Shown: one piece after another, positions 52,054 through 60,732 of the stretch
How the letters are laid out: each line of letters opens with the position of its first letter
Position numbering within the stretch: position 1 is the stretch's first letter
Assembly: GCA_963807015.1 (NCBI GenBank)
Contig: CAWEAS010000002.1
Coordinates: forward strand, 428,570 to 492,569
Source: JAJPKK01 sp963807015
Lineage (GTDB): Bacteria > Pseudomonadota > Alphaproteobacteria > Rhizobiales > Xanthobacteraceae
Direction of reading: 5' to 3'
DNA length: 64,000 nt
The notes under the pieces: model-generated
Database searches by the model: none
The model's input: the letters and a program-made list of their open reading frames with translations, nothing else
Told to the model about the DNA's origin: nothing
Made by a program: the position numbers and the translations under genes

Positions 52054-53013
52054 TCAGAAGTCGGGTTTGTTTGCGATCGGGACCGTCGACTCGGTGCCCG
52101 GGGACCAGCGCGGATTTTCGGCACAGACCACTTCGGGAAACAGGTCTTTGTTCGGGATGTAGGTCATGGTCGCGGTCCACGGCGTCGTGAAGGCGCCTTC
52201 GTCTTCGATCGTCAGATGCACTTGCAGGAACTTGCCGCGGTGCTTGCTGAAGACATCGCCCGCAAACAACCAATTCTCGTTTTTGTTCCTCTCGATTGCG
52301 TCTTTCACGTCGTCGTAGTCTCGGAACCGAAAGCGCTCGACGACATGCAGCTTGTCGGTGTAGGGCGTTCCGAACAGATCGATCATCGCGAACGGCCGAT
52401 CGGCCTTTACGCCAACGGTATCGATCACCAGCGTGTCACCCTCGTAGTGACCGACGGAATCCCCGAACCAGGACGGTGTCACCGGCTGCGGGTGAGGCTC
52501 GTTGAGCCGCACGCGGCGCACTTCGTGGTCGCCGTGGTAGAACAATATGATCTCGTTCGGGCGCTGAATGAGCTGCACCAAAAATTCCTTGAAAATGAAC
52601 GGCACTGGCTCGGGCCAACATTGGTTGGCCGGATTCGGAAAAGTGACTCCGGAGAGCGACATTTTTCCGAGCTTCTTCACCACCTCCGCCGCCCACGGCT
52701 GCAAGATCGGATTGGTGTAGTCGCCGACCAGTTGATCGTAATCGCTGACGCCTTCCGCGGTCGGGGGAACGGCTTGCGAGCCACCGGCGGTGCCCGGCCG
52801 CTGCGGCCAGCGTGACCGGTTCGTCACCGGCCCGGGCCCCGATGCCGGCGGCTCATACCAGGGAAAGGCCGGGTGAAACCAAACGCCGGAAAAGTTTGGG
52901 ATCGCCGCGGCGTGTGCACCGTCCTTGGCCGCCGGTCCGGCAGGTTCGCCGAAAGCGGGCACTACCAATGCCGCGAGCAACGCGGATGTCATCAGAGTCG
53001 ATGCGGTCTTCAT
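52054..53013 (-). CDS. Secreted protein of unknown function
   Basis: A 319-residue protein with a signal peptide (LMTSALLAALVVPAFG). The mature part has a typical beta-rich pattern: PNFSGVWFHPAFPWY, ANQCWPEPVPFIFKEF, VQLIQRPNEIILFYHGDHEV, GHYEGDTLVIDTVGVKADRP and FTTPWTATMTYIPNKDLF. The GVW start and GDTLVIDTVG segment recur in a large family of secreted proteins common in soil proteobacteria; I cannot name a function. The N-terminal part of the chimeric protein at 60.0-60.7 kb looks like a distant relative. The ATG at 53013 follows GAGGAGGGG. Confidence 0.8.
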   Translation of the reverse strand: MKTASTLMTSALLAALVVPAFGEPAGPAAKDGAHAAAIPNFSGVWFHPAFPWYEPPASGPGPVTNRSRWPQRPGTAGGSQAVPPTAEGVSDYDQLVGDYTNPILQPWAAEVVKKLGKMSLSGVTFPNPANQCWPEPVPFIFKEFLVQLIQRPNEIILFYHGDHEVRRVRLNEPHPQPVTPSWFGDSVGHYEGDTLVIDTVGVKADRPFAMIDLFGTPYTDKLHVVERFRFRDYDDVKDAIERNKNENWLFAGDVFSKHRGKFLQVHLTIEDEGAFTTPWTATMTYIPNKDLFPEVVCAENPRWSPGTESTVPIANKPDF

Positions 53014-53662
53014 GAAGGGCCCCTCCTCTTTTGAAGAGTGCGCCGCCGCTGCCGGTCCGCCGTACGAAATGAGCCGCCGATGTCGACAATTGCCCGCTTG
53101 TCCCGGCGGCACGGCTGCGCCGACGTGACAAGCGGGGACACCGCGGATTGGCCCGACCTCACGGATGCTGACAACATCCGCGCGACAACCATCTCTTCGT
53201 CGTGAAGCCTGCGCCCGCCGGGGGCCCCAACGCCGCCTTTAAATTCACAGGACCTCGGCACGTCCCGCTGGCGGCTCGCAACGCCAAGCTACACCAACGC
53301 TCGGTGCGAAGGAAGATATCGCGACGCCCGCATGATGCGCGTTCGGCATATTCGCATTTCAGCGTGGATAATTCCTCTGAACCCGGCGTTGGAAAAGCTG
53401 AAGGCATCGGCCGACGCACGCTGCGATCGAGGCGGCGGCATCGCCCGCGGACCTCCGGCCCATATTCGCAGAAGCTATAGCCACATCGAAAAATAGAACT
53501 AACTGGCTATATCCCCAATCCAACATGATTTGCCGGGGTTGCGGTCGCGCGTCGCTCCGCCAGCGCATGTCCGAACCGCGCGGCCTGGTCGTTTCGGGTC
53601 GCCGCGATGTCGCGTGCGAGGAGCGGTGCCTTCGCGCGGCGCGCAGCGGGTGGGAGCAGATC
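53014..53662. other. Divergent intergenic region with AT-rich inverted repeat
   Basis: A 649-bp region between divergent genes, with no credible gene. An inverted repeat TATAGCCA...TGGCTATA (8-bp perfect arms, 20-nt centre) lies at 53476-53511 in an AT-rich patch, about 150 bp before the porin start. It could be an operator or promoter part. Confidence 0.45.
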
Positions 53663-55279
53663 ATGGTGTCAGATCGAACAATGGCGTTTGCCGCCTATAG
53701 CGGCACTCAATCAGCATTGCGCCGTCGGCGGCTGGTTCTAGGCAAAGTGGCGGCGCGGGTTTTCTTTTCGGCGGCGCTGCTGACCGGATGGCACGCGACG
53801 GTGCACGCGGCGGGCGGTGACATGCCGACCAAAGAACCGGCCCTGACGGCGGCTACGGCATCCCCGCCGGCGACGCCGGCCGCGTGCCGGGGTCTTCAGG
53901 ACTTCTTCCTGACAGACTGTCTGCTGGCCTGGTATGGGGTCCGCTTCTACGGCACCATCGATGTGGGCTACGGCTATCAGACCCACGGGGCACCGTTCAG
54001 TCCGTACTTCGTCACCGGCGCTTCCTATTTCCTTCAGAAGATGAATAGGAGCCCGATGTGGAGCATCGCGCCCAATGGCATGGGTCAGTCGAACGTCGGC
54101 GTGCAGATCAAGGAGCCGATCGGTTCGGGTCTTTCGTTCGTCGCCCAGCTCGAAGCGGGGTTTGATCCGTATTCGCTCCGCTTCGCCAATTCGACACAGT
54201 CGGTGTTCGAGAATGCCGGCATCCCGGTCAATCAACAGAAAAGCAACGGCGATGCCAGCCGGGCGGGGCAATTCTACAATTCGGTCGGGTTCGTCGGCAT
54301 CAGCTCCGACGTCTACGGCACCTTGACGGTCTTCCGGCAAAATTCGCTGACGACCGACGGCGTACTTGCCTACGATCCGATGGGCGGCGCATACGCCTTC
54401 TCGCCGATCGGGTTCTCCGGAACGGTCGCCGGCGGCGGGGACACTGAAAATTCCAGATACAGCACCGCGGTGAAATACCGTGTCACGGTCGGCGGCGTGC
54501 GGGCGGCCGCGCTCTGGCAGTTCGGCGGCTACGACCTGAACAACGGCTCGAACGGCGCCTGGGGCGCTCAGGTTGGCGCCGATCTCCATCCCGGCCGCGG
54601 CACGCTCGCGTTCGATGCCATCGTCGGCCACAACAAAGACGCCGTGAATCTCACCCTCAATGGAGCCCCGACGAATACGGCGGGCTATCCGATAGGGTCG
54701 ATGCTGCCGCAGACAGTCACCGCCACGCTATCGGACAACACCAACGTCATGGTGCTCGCGAAGTACACGCTCGACCGGTTGCGGCTCTATGGCGGATACG
54801 AGTGGATGCAGTTCGCGCCGCCCAGCGATCCGTTCACCGTCCCGGGCAGCGGTTTCACGGCGGTCAATGGAGACTTCGTCTGCCTCGGTTGCGCCACCGC
54901 CACTGCCGGTACCAATATCGTCAGCACGGCTTACAGCGCGAGCGCCGGCTTCAAGGACAAGATCCTGCAGGTCGTCTGGGCGGGAGCGCGATACGACATT
55001 ACCGACGCGGTCTATGTCGTCGGCGCTTACTATCATTACGATCAGAACAACTTCGCGGCGAGCGCCGCGAACATCGCTGCTTGCGACATCGCCGCAACCA
55101 ATAAGAGCTTCTGTGCCGGCACCATGAACGCGGTGTCCGGCGTCGTCGACTGGAGGTTTGCGCCCAAGTGGGACACCTACATCGGCACCTTCTATTCCTC
55201 GTTCAACGGCGGGCTCGCCAACGGCTATCTCGCTCGCAACAACCTTGCCACCACCGGCGGGGTACGTTTCCGCTTTTGA
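53663..55279 (+). CDS. Outer-membrane porin
   Basis: A 538-residue protein with a signal segment (VFFSAALLTGWHATVHAAGG). The mature barrel begins GVRFYGTIDVGYGYQTHGAP and shows alternating hydrophobic strands: GLSFVAQLEAGFDPYSL, FYNSVGFVGISSDVYGTLTV, RAAALWQFGGYDLNNGS, LRLYGGYEWMQFAPP, VVGAYYHYDQNNF. It ends in GGVRFRF, the C-terminal Phe typical of outer-membrane barrels recognised by BAM. It resembles general Gram-negative porins (Porin_4 type). The solute is unknown. The ATG at 53663 has GGGAG nearby and gives a long but usable leader; ATG 53681 is also possible. Confidence 0.88.
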   Translation: MVSDRTMAFAAYSGTQSALRRRRLVLGKVAARVFFSAALLTGWHATVHAAGGDMPTKEPALTAATASPPATPAACRGLQDFFLTDCLLAWYGVRFYGTIDVGYGYQTHGAPFSPYFVTGASYFLQKMNRSPMWSIAPNGMGQSNVGVQIKEPIGSGLSFVAQLEAGFDPYSLRFANSTQSVFENAGIPVNQQKSNGDASRAGQFYNSVGFVGISSDVYGTLTVFRQNSLTTDGVLAYDPMGGAYAFSPIGFSGTVAGGGDTENSRYSTAVKYRVTVGGVRAAALWQFGGYDLNNGSNGAWGAQVGADLHPGRGTLAFDAIVGHNKDAVNLTLNGAPTNTAGYPIGSMLPQTVTATLSDNTNVMVLAKYTLDRLRLYGGYEWMQFAPPSDPFTVPGSGFTAVNGDFVCLGCATATAGTNIVSTAYSASAGFKDKILQVVWAGARYDITDAVYVVGAYYHYDQNNFAASAANIAACDIAATNKSFCAGTMNAVSGVVDWRFAPKWDTYIGTFYSSFNGGLANGYLARNNLATTGGVRFRF

Positions 55280-55348
55280 TGCGGGCTCGAATCACGGACG
55301 AAGGTCAGCCACCTCAGCTTGCAAGCGGCTGGACGTCAGGAAGGCAGC

Positions 55349-55366
55349 GGACGGACGCATCCGTCC
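55349..55366. terminator. Hairpin between convergent porin and methyltransferase genes
   Basis: Stem GGACGGA / TCCGTCC with loop CGCA in the 101-bp gap between the two stops; likely shared terminator, though no T-tract follows. Confidence 0.5.
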
Positions 55367-55380
55367 ATCGCGGCACCCAC

Positions 55381-56022
55381 TTACGGACGTTGTTCGAAGC
55401 TCGCCCAGAACGTGGTGCTCGCAATCGGCTTGCTGGTCCGGTCGAGCATTGGGCGATCGCTTTCGATGAGAGCGAACTCACTGCTCAACATCGTCTTGAT
55501 GTCGATGCCGTCATTGAACCAGCCGCGTTCGACTGTCGGAACGGCGCGCAAGTCATTGTTGAGGATGAAGAGGCGGCCCTGCGGCTTGATCACGCGACGC
55601 AGACGCGTCACGTCCTCCGCCGGATCGGCGCAATGCTGCAGCACCCAGACGGAGATTGCTGCATCGCTGCGGAAACCGCGGTCGATCAGTGCATCGAGCA
55701 TGGTCGGCGCGCAGCAGGAGAACCGATCGGACTGCACGTAGATCACGGCCAAGGCCCGCATCGATGGGCTGATATCGACACCGATCACGCGACAGCCATG
55801 TCGCGCGATCAGCTCCTTCGCGAGGCGGCCGATGCCGCAGCCATAGTCGATGAGAATCGTGTCGGCGGTAATGTCGATCGACTTGGCGATGAGATCGGCG
55901 ACGTAAGGCGTTTCGATCCGCCAACGGTTCTCGGTCGATGTTCCCTCCGGCGTCAGAATGATCCGCATCGCCGAAGGGATATCGTTCACATAGAAAACGC
56001 GCGGATCGTAGGTCGCTTCCAT
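55381..56022 (-). CDS. Class I SAM-dependent methyltransferase
   Basis: A 213-residue protein in the chosen form. The SAM-binding motif I is ILIDYGCGIGRLAKELIARHG, followed by the acidic end of strand 2 (CRVIGVDISPSM) and motif IV-like AAISVWVLQHCADP. The segment VIKPQGRLFILNNDLRAVP matches strand 5. The substrate is unknown. The start is uncertain: ATG 56022 (EATYDPRVFYVND) matches a domain-like beginning, but ATG 56112 with a basic leader is equally open. Two Cys (DRFSCCAP) are close together. Confidence 0.82.
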   Translation of the reverse strand: MEATYDPRVFYVNDIPSAMRIILTPEGTSTENRWRIETPYVADLIAKSIDITADTILIDYGCGIGRLAKELIARHGCRVIGVDISPSMRALAVIYVQSDRFSCCAPTMLDALIDRGFRSDAAISVWVLQHCADPAEDVTRLRRVIKPQGRLFILNNDLRAVPTVERGWFNDGIDIKTMLSSEFALIESDRPMLDRTSKPIASTTFWASFEQRP

Positions 56023-56337
56023 CGATCTTGACCGTCGAAGCTGGAGTTTGATGCGTTCCCCCGGCGTCGTCCTGTTCGGTTTCCTTACCCTCCGGGTGGA
56101 CCAGGCGCCCATAATGTCCAACCGCAGAAAATGCGTGTCTTACGATTTGTCGAGCCGACGAGCGCGTTGACGCGGGAACGGCTCGGATGGCGCCCGACAC
56201 AGCGCGGGCTCATTTCCGATCTCGATCGACCGAACTATTTCGAGATCATCCACCGATGAGCGCGACCACTATCGCGCTGTCGAACCATCCGATATAGGGG
56301 GTGGCTTCGATGGTCGGGCACGTGGGCGGAGAATGTA

Positions 56338-56688
56338 ATGCGTTGCTGGATGACGGTCTTGGTGCTTGCGCTGGCATTGAACGCGTCAGCCGCGCGCGCC
56401 CAAGAGGTCGTAAGCGCCCACGCCATGCTCCCGCACTGCATGGCGGCTTTGAAGTCCGATACGCAAAGCTCCATGGGCGGCCGCTGCCTCGGAATTATTG
56501 CGACTCTCTCGTTCGTGAGCCGCGTGCTTCCGGACAATCTCAAGTTCTGTCATCCGAATACGGCGACCCCCGAACAGATTGTGCAGGCGATCGGCAGCTT
56601 CATGGATGCAACTCCGGACTCGGTCGGCCAGGATTTCCGATTGATCGCGCTCGCGGCCATGCGCAACAAGTGGCCGTGCCAGGACTAG
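56338..56688 (+). CDS. Rap1a/Tai-like immunity-family protein
   Basis: A 116-residue protein with a signal peptide (MTVLVLALALNASAARA). The mature part fits the Rap1a/Tai family: GGRCLGIIATLSFVSRVL, then LKFCHPNTATPEQIVQAI and the terminal ALAAMRNKWPC, with the expected Cys pairs and closing WPC. Known members inhibit type VI secretion amidase effectors in the periplasm. No effector or type VI gene is in this window, so it may be an orphan immunity protein or have another role. Start ATG 56338. Confidence 0.75.
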   Translation: MRCWMTVLVLALALNASAARAQEVVSAHAMLPHCMAALKSDTQSSMGGRCLGIIATLSFVSRVLPDNLKFCHPNTATPEQIVQAIGSFMDATPDSVGQDFRLIALAAMRNKWPCQD

Positions 56689-56977
56689 ACATTCATCGCC
56701 GTCGATTCCGCTTAAACAGGTGCAGACGGCGCCCGTTTGCAGCCTGCTGACCAGGAAGACGCCTCGCTAACCAAGACGACACTGAAGCGCCGGGTTCGAG
56801 GCCGCCAGCCGAAATGCCTTGAAAGCAACACATCTAGGCGCCATATGTATTGCTGCGGTGAGCCGCGTGTACGGATTCCGGTTGATCGGTTTCTGGCTTG
56901 CCCTGTTCGATCTTAACTGACAGCCCAATCACGCGGGGGTGTCTCGCACCCATCCCGCGACCGCGGCACCGAAGGCT

Positions 56978-58717
56978 ATGGCCGCCGCGCTGCCAGTTCG
57001 CACAATAGAAAGCTTGCACTTGAGTTCTTTTCACGATTTCGGGCTCGCCGAGCCCATCACGCGCGCGCTTGCTGAAGAGCAATACGTCACCCCGACTGCC
57101 ATCCAGACCCAGACGATTCCGATCGCGCTGTCCCGCCGCGACATCATCGGCATTGCCCAAACCGGCACCGGCAAGACGGCGGCGTTCGCGCTCCCGATCC
57201 TGCATCACCTTTTCACTCACAGGCGCCGGCCGGAACGCAAGAGCTGCCGCGTCCTGGTGCTCAGCCCAACGCGTGAGTTGTCCGGCCAGATCCTCGATAG
57301 CTTCAGGGCGTACGGCCGCCATGTCGGTGTCAGCGCGGCGCTCGCCATTGGCGGCGTATCCATGGGCACGCAGGTACGTTCCCTGCTCAATGGCGTCGAC
57401 GTGCTGGTCGCGACGCCCGGACGCCTGCTCGATCTCGTCGCGAGCAATGCGCTGCGGCTCGGCGACGTGGAGCATCTGGTGCTGGATGAAGCCGACCGGA
57501 TGCTCGACATGGGCTTCATCCACGACATTCGCAAGATCGTCGCAAAGCTTCCCGCGCGCCGGCAGACGATGTTCTTCTCGGCGACGATGCCGGGCGCCAT
57601 CGCCGAACTCGCCGGCCAGATGCTGCGTGACCCCGAGAAGGTAGCCGTGACGCCCGTGTCATCCACCGGCGATCGTGTCGAACAGCGAGTGATTCGCGTT
57701 GATCGTGGCGCCAAGCCGGCCGTGCTTGCCAAAGTCTTGCAGCACGAACAGGTCGAACGCGCCCTGGTCTTCACCCGCACCAAGCATGGCGCCGACAAGG
57801 TCGTGCGCGGCCTTGCGAAAGCGGGAATTGCCGCGTCGGCCATCCACGGCAACAAGTCGCAGAATCAGCGCGTGCGCACGCTCATGGCGTTTCGCAGCGG
57901 AGACGTTCGCACGCTCGTCGCGACCGACATCGCTGCCCGCGGAATCGATGTCGACGGCATCAGCCATGTCGTGAACTTCGATCTGCCGAACGTGCCGGAG
58001 ACTTATGTCCATCGCATCGGCCGCACCGCGCGCGCCGGCGCAGCCGGCACGGCGATCTCGCTCTGTGACGCCGAGGAGCTGCCGTTTCTCCGCGATATCG
58101 AAAAGCTGATCCGCCGGTCCATTCCCACGACGGACGATCGCTCGACACCGGCGCAGCATCATCGCCCGGCACCGGCGCAGCATCACCGCCCGGCTGCGCA
58201 GGAACAGGGACCCGCAAACGAGAACCCGATCGCGAAACGGAGCAGCCAGCCTCGCAGCGGCGCTGGCAAACAACATCACCGCGACGCGCAGGCGGCTCCC
58301 GGCAAACAACATCGCCGCGACGCGCAGGCGGCTCCCGGCAAACAACATCACCGCGACGCGCAGGCGGCTCCCGGCAAACAACATCACCGCGACGCGCAGG
58401 CGGCTCCCGGCAAACAACATCACCGCGACGCGCAGGCGGCTCCCGGCAAACAACATCACCGCGACGCGCAGGCGGCTCCCGGCAAACAACATCACCGCGA
58501 CGCGCAGGCGGCTCCCGGCAAACAACATCACCGCAACGCGCAGGCGGCTCCCGGCAATCGGCATCAGCACAAGCAGCCCCGGAATGCTCCTGCCGGCATC
58601 GCCGGCCTTGCATTCCTGAAGCGCTCGGCCCATCCGGGCCGCGGCACGGACTCCCGCGGCATGGACCCACTCGGCATGAACCAAGGCGGCATGGGCCAAG
58701 GCGGCGCGAAGGGCTGA
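56978..58717 (+). CDS. DEAD-box RNA helicase (RhlE type) with repetitive His/Gln-rich tail
   Basis: A 579-residue protein. Helicase motifs occur in order: Q motif (GLAEPI...TPTAIQTQTIP), I AQTGTGKT, Ia PTRELS, Ib TPGRLLD, II DEAD, III SAT, IV LVFTRTKHGA, V ATDIAARGIDVD and VI HRIGRTARAG. The core ends near residue 390. The tail holds eight copies of a 12-residue unit GKQHHRDAQAAP and ends in Gly/Met-rich repeats (GMNQGGMGQGG). RhlE-type helicases act on structured RNA, in ribosome assembly or cold adaptation; the cold-shock gene 0.6 kb downstream fits. The start could also be GTG 56939. Confidence 0.93.
   Translation: MAAALPVRTIESLHLSSFHDFGLAEPITRALAEEQYVTPTAIQTQTIPIALSRRDIIGIAQTGTGKTAAFALPILHHLFTHRRRPERKSCRVLVLSPTRELSGQILDSFRAYGRHVGVSAALAIGGVSMGTQVRSLLNGVDVLVATPGRLLDLVASNALRLGDVEHLVLDEADRMLDMGFIHDIRKIVAKLPARRQTMFFSATMPGAIAELAGQMLRDPEKVAVTPVSSTGDRVEQRVIRVDRGAKPAVLAKVLQHEQVERALVFTRTKHGADKVVRGLAKAGIAASAIHGNKSQNQRVRTLMAFRSGDVRTLVATDIAARGIDVDGISHVVNFDLPNVPETYVHRIGRTARAGAAGTAISLCDAEELPFLRDIEKLIRRSIPTTDDRSTPAQHHRPAPAQHHRPAAQEQGPANENPIAKRSSQPRSGAGKQHHRDAQAAPGKQHRRDAQAAPGKQHHRDAQAAPGKQHHRDAQAAPGKQHHRDAQAAPGKQHHRDAQAAPGKQHHRDAQAAPGKQHHRNAQAAPGNRHQHKQPRNAPAGIAGLAFLKRSAHPGRGTDSRGMDPLGMNQGGMGQGGAKG
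58265..58552 (+). repeat. In-frame minisatellite, 8 x 36 bp
   Basis: Eight contiguous 36-bp units inside the helicase gene, encoding GKQHHRDAQAAP. Unit 2 has one change (His to Arg) and unit 8 one (Asp to Asn); the other six are identical at the protein level and nearly so in DNA. Because 36 is a multiple of 3, copy-number changes keep the frame. Confidence 0.95.
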
Positions 58718-58838
58718 CGCCGGCAACAGCGCGAAGGTTTCGTGACCGAAGCCCTGCCGCATTCGTATTGGCGCGTCGTGCACGGCTGAGACCCGGGCCG
58801 CATTCGTGAATTTCTCAAGCGCAGAAAGGATCAAACCC

Positions 58839-59072
58839 ATGCGCATTTACATCTTCAAATCCCAAACCCGGGAGGGACTTCGCGCGTTCGCCGGCGATCC
58901 GGCCGGCAGCAAGCTGCCGCAGCAGCATGGTCCCTGGACCGCCATCGGTGTGGTCAGGCCCGAAGCTGACCCTCCTCACAAGTTTTCGCGCGTATCGATC
59001 GAACGGGCGATCGACGGCGACGGCTTTCAGCTTTGGCGTCTGAGAGCGAAAGCTGAAGCCTCTGCCGGGTGA
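58839..59072 (+). CDS. Small conserved protein, unknown function
   Basis: A 77-residue soluble protein. Features: N-terminal strand MRIYIFKSQTREGLRAFAGD, the core LPQQHGPWTAIGVVRPEADP and the end IERAIDGDGFQLWRL. AAGGA lies eight bases before the ATG at 58839. I remember similar small proteins beside helicase and cold-shock genes in related bacteria, but no function is known. It lies 121 bp after the helicase and 250 bp before the cold-shock gene. Confidence 0.75.
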   Translation: MRIYIFKSQTREGLRAFAGDPAGSKLPQQHGPWTAIGVVRPEADPPHKFSRVSIERAIDGDGFQLWRLRAKAEASAG

Positions 59073-59117
59073 GCGCCGGCGCCAGGCCAGCGAGCGTGCC
59101 GGATGAGCATACCAGGG

Positions 59118-59148
59118 AGCGTGTCAGGCGAGCGTGTCGGGCGAGCGT
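59118..59148. repeat. Short 13-bp imperfect direct repeats
   Basis: Units AGCGTGTCAGGCG and AGCGTGTCGGGCG are adjacent, followed by a partial copy AGCGT; they lie in the long region upstream of the cold-shock gene. Significance unknown. Confidence 0.5.
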
Positions 59149-59321
59149 CATGCATTGACCCGAAGCTGGGTCCGGCATACACGTGGTGTGCCAAGTTTTC
59201 AGTCTGCCTTGCTAAGCTGTTCCATCGCGAATCGCTCTCAAGTCATCTCTCAAAACTCGGACTTTAGTGCATCGCGTAGCAGATGCGTGTCGGCCAGCTA
59301 ACAGTACAAGGAGCAATGACG

Positions 59322-59525
59322 ATGCCCAGCGGCACCGTGAAGTGGTTTAACCCAACCAAGGGATATGGCTTTATCCAACCGCAAGGGGGCGGCAAGGACG
59401 TCTTCGTCCACATTTCCGCGGTTGAGAGAGCCGGATTGAGCACCCTCAATGAGGGACAGACGGTTCAATACGAAATCGTCAGCAATCGCGGCAAGGAATC
59501 TGCTGAGAACCTTAAAGTCGGATGA
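59322..59525 (+). CDS. cspA: Cold-shock protein (CspA family)
   Basis: A 67-residue single cold-shock domain. RNA-binding motifs RNP1 (KGYGFIQ) and RNP2 (VFVHIS) are intact, after GTVKWFNPTKGYG. Acts as an RNA chaperone or transcription antiterminator. AAGGAG lies eight bases before ATG 59322, so this start was preferred to the in-frame ATG at 59316, only two bases from the site. The 250-bp upstream gap could carry a long 5' leader, usual for cold-regulated csp genes, but no thermosensor was resolved. Confidence 0.95.
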   Translation: MPSGTVKWFNPTKGYGFIQPQGGGKDVFVHISAVERAGLSTLNEGQTVQYEIVSNRGKESAENLKVG

Positions 59526-59540
59526 CGATTTGATCCGGCG

Positions 59541-59562
59541 GGCCGCGCCTGTGCGCGCGGCC
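59541..59562 (+). terminator. Hairpin after cspA
   Basis: Perfect 8-bp stem GGCCGCGC / GCGCGGCC with loop CTGTGC, starting 16 bp after the cspA stop. No T-tract follows. Confidence 0.55.
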
Positions 59563-59997
59563 TGAGCGGGATTGGGGTGGACCCTCCCTCTCTTTATCCT
59601 GGTGTCGTTAGAGCGAAAGCTCCGGCATCATCCAGCAAATCGTTGGTCTTGGTTCCGAACGGTGCGCTCAGCGCCGTTCGGCATGTTGCCTTGACACGCG
59701 GGCGCTCACGCGAAAGTGAAGCCTCTGGCATCGCACCTGACCTGCGGCAATCCCTTCTGCACAAATTCGCGTCGCCGATAGTGTCGTCCATTGATGACGT
59801 CGAGCCGTGATGCGCGGCGGCGCAACAACGGCGTTTTGACCGACGGGAGGCAGCGCTCCGGCTCTTGATAACCAGCGCGGGTCGCGACAGGATGTCCAGG
59901 ACGTTTCGTGAAGCCACAGCGCAAATCACGGTGTCGCCGGCGGCTTTCGTCAATTGCTGGGCAGCCACACCGTTGGCTGATGTGACGGAGAACTTCG
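59563..59997. other. Intergenic region without recognised gene
   Basis: About 435 bp between the cspA hairpin and the next gene. Open frames of up to 150 codons exist on both strands but have no signal, domain or clear start. Should hold the promoter of the gene at 59998. Confidence 0.4.
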
Positions 59998-60732
59998 ATG
60001 CGTTATCCGGCCTCGATGGGTGCAGTGGCGCTGGCAGCCGGACTGCTGGCGACATCGGTGAACGCCCAGGTGGTCGATTTCAGCAAGTACCCTGACTTCA
60101 AAGGTCAATGGGATCGTATCGGTCCACCGAACAATTGGCGCCAGCTCGGCGGCCCGCCTCCGCTGACACCCGAATACCAGAAAGTCTACGATTGGAGTCT
60201 CTCCGAGCAGCATGCCGGCAGGCCTGGCAATTGGCCGTCGACCTTCTGCATGCCGGAGGGCATGCCGGCGATGATGAACCTCTATAACCCAATGGAGATC
60301 ATCATTACCCCGGAGACGACCTACATCCTGATGAGCCACAACAACGATGTGTATCGGCGGATTTATACCGATGGCCGCGATTGGCCGGCGGAAGCCGAGC
60401 GCACGCTCGTCGGCTACTCGATCGGCAAGTGGGTCGACGAGACCGGCGACGGCAAGTACTCCGCGCTCGAAGTCGAGACCCGCTTCCTGCGTGGCCCACG
60501 CGCCTATGAAGCGTCAGGCATTCCCTTTCACGAGGACAACCAGACCGTCATCAAGGAGCGATTCTATCTCGACAAGGCCGATCGCAACACGATCTATGAC
60601 GAGATCATCGTCATAGACGGCGCGCTGACGCGTCCCTACAGCAAAATACAGAAGGCTGTGCGCAACAAGAATCCTCATCCGGTGTGGCTCTTGGAGACCT
60701 GCCCCGAGGACAACATCTGGGTCAAGATCGGG
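59998..60732 (+). CDS. N-terminal part of a secreted protein, fused in frame to nrdJ (chimeric)
   Basis: About 245 residues of a secreted protein, starting with a signal peptide (MGAVALAAGLLATSVNA) after a GGAG site. The segments FKGQWDRIGPPNNWRQL, TFCMPEGMPAMMNLYNP, MEIIITPETTYILMSH, LVGYSIGKWVDETGDGKY, GIPFHEDNQTVIKERFYL and VIDGALTRPYSKI are typical of a family of exported proteins of unknown function. The frame has no stop: after EDNIWVKIG (about 60732) the sequence changes abruptly to ribonucleotide reductase. The expected C-terminal end of the secreted protein is therefore missing. This may be a real deletion fusion or an assembly join. Confidence 0.75.

Noticed and set aside
58265..58552. 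CRISPR-like array
   Set aside because: The units are contiguous, without spacers, and lie in frame within a coding sequence.
57659..58846. Minus-strand frame with highly repeated CREPPARRGDVV-like units opposite the helicase tail
   Set aside because: The periodicity is the mirror of the 36-bp minisatellite; the helicase on the plus strand explains it.
59577..60055. Small open frames on both strands between cspA and the secreted gene
   Set aside because: No signal peptide, domain or ribosome-binding site; the two strands give equally random proteins.
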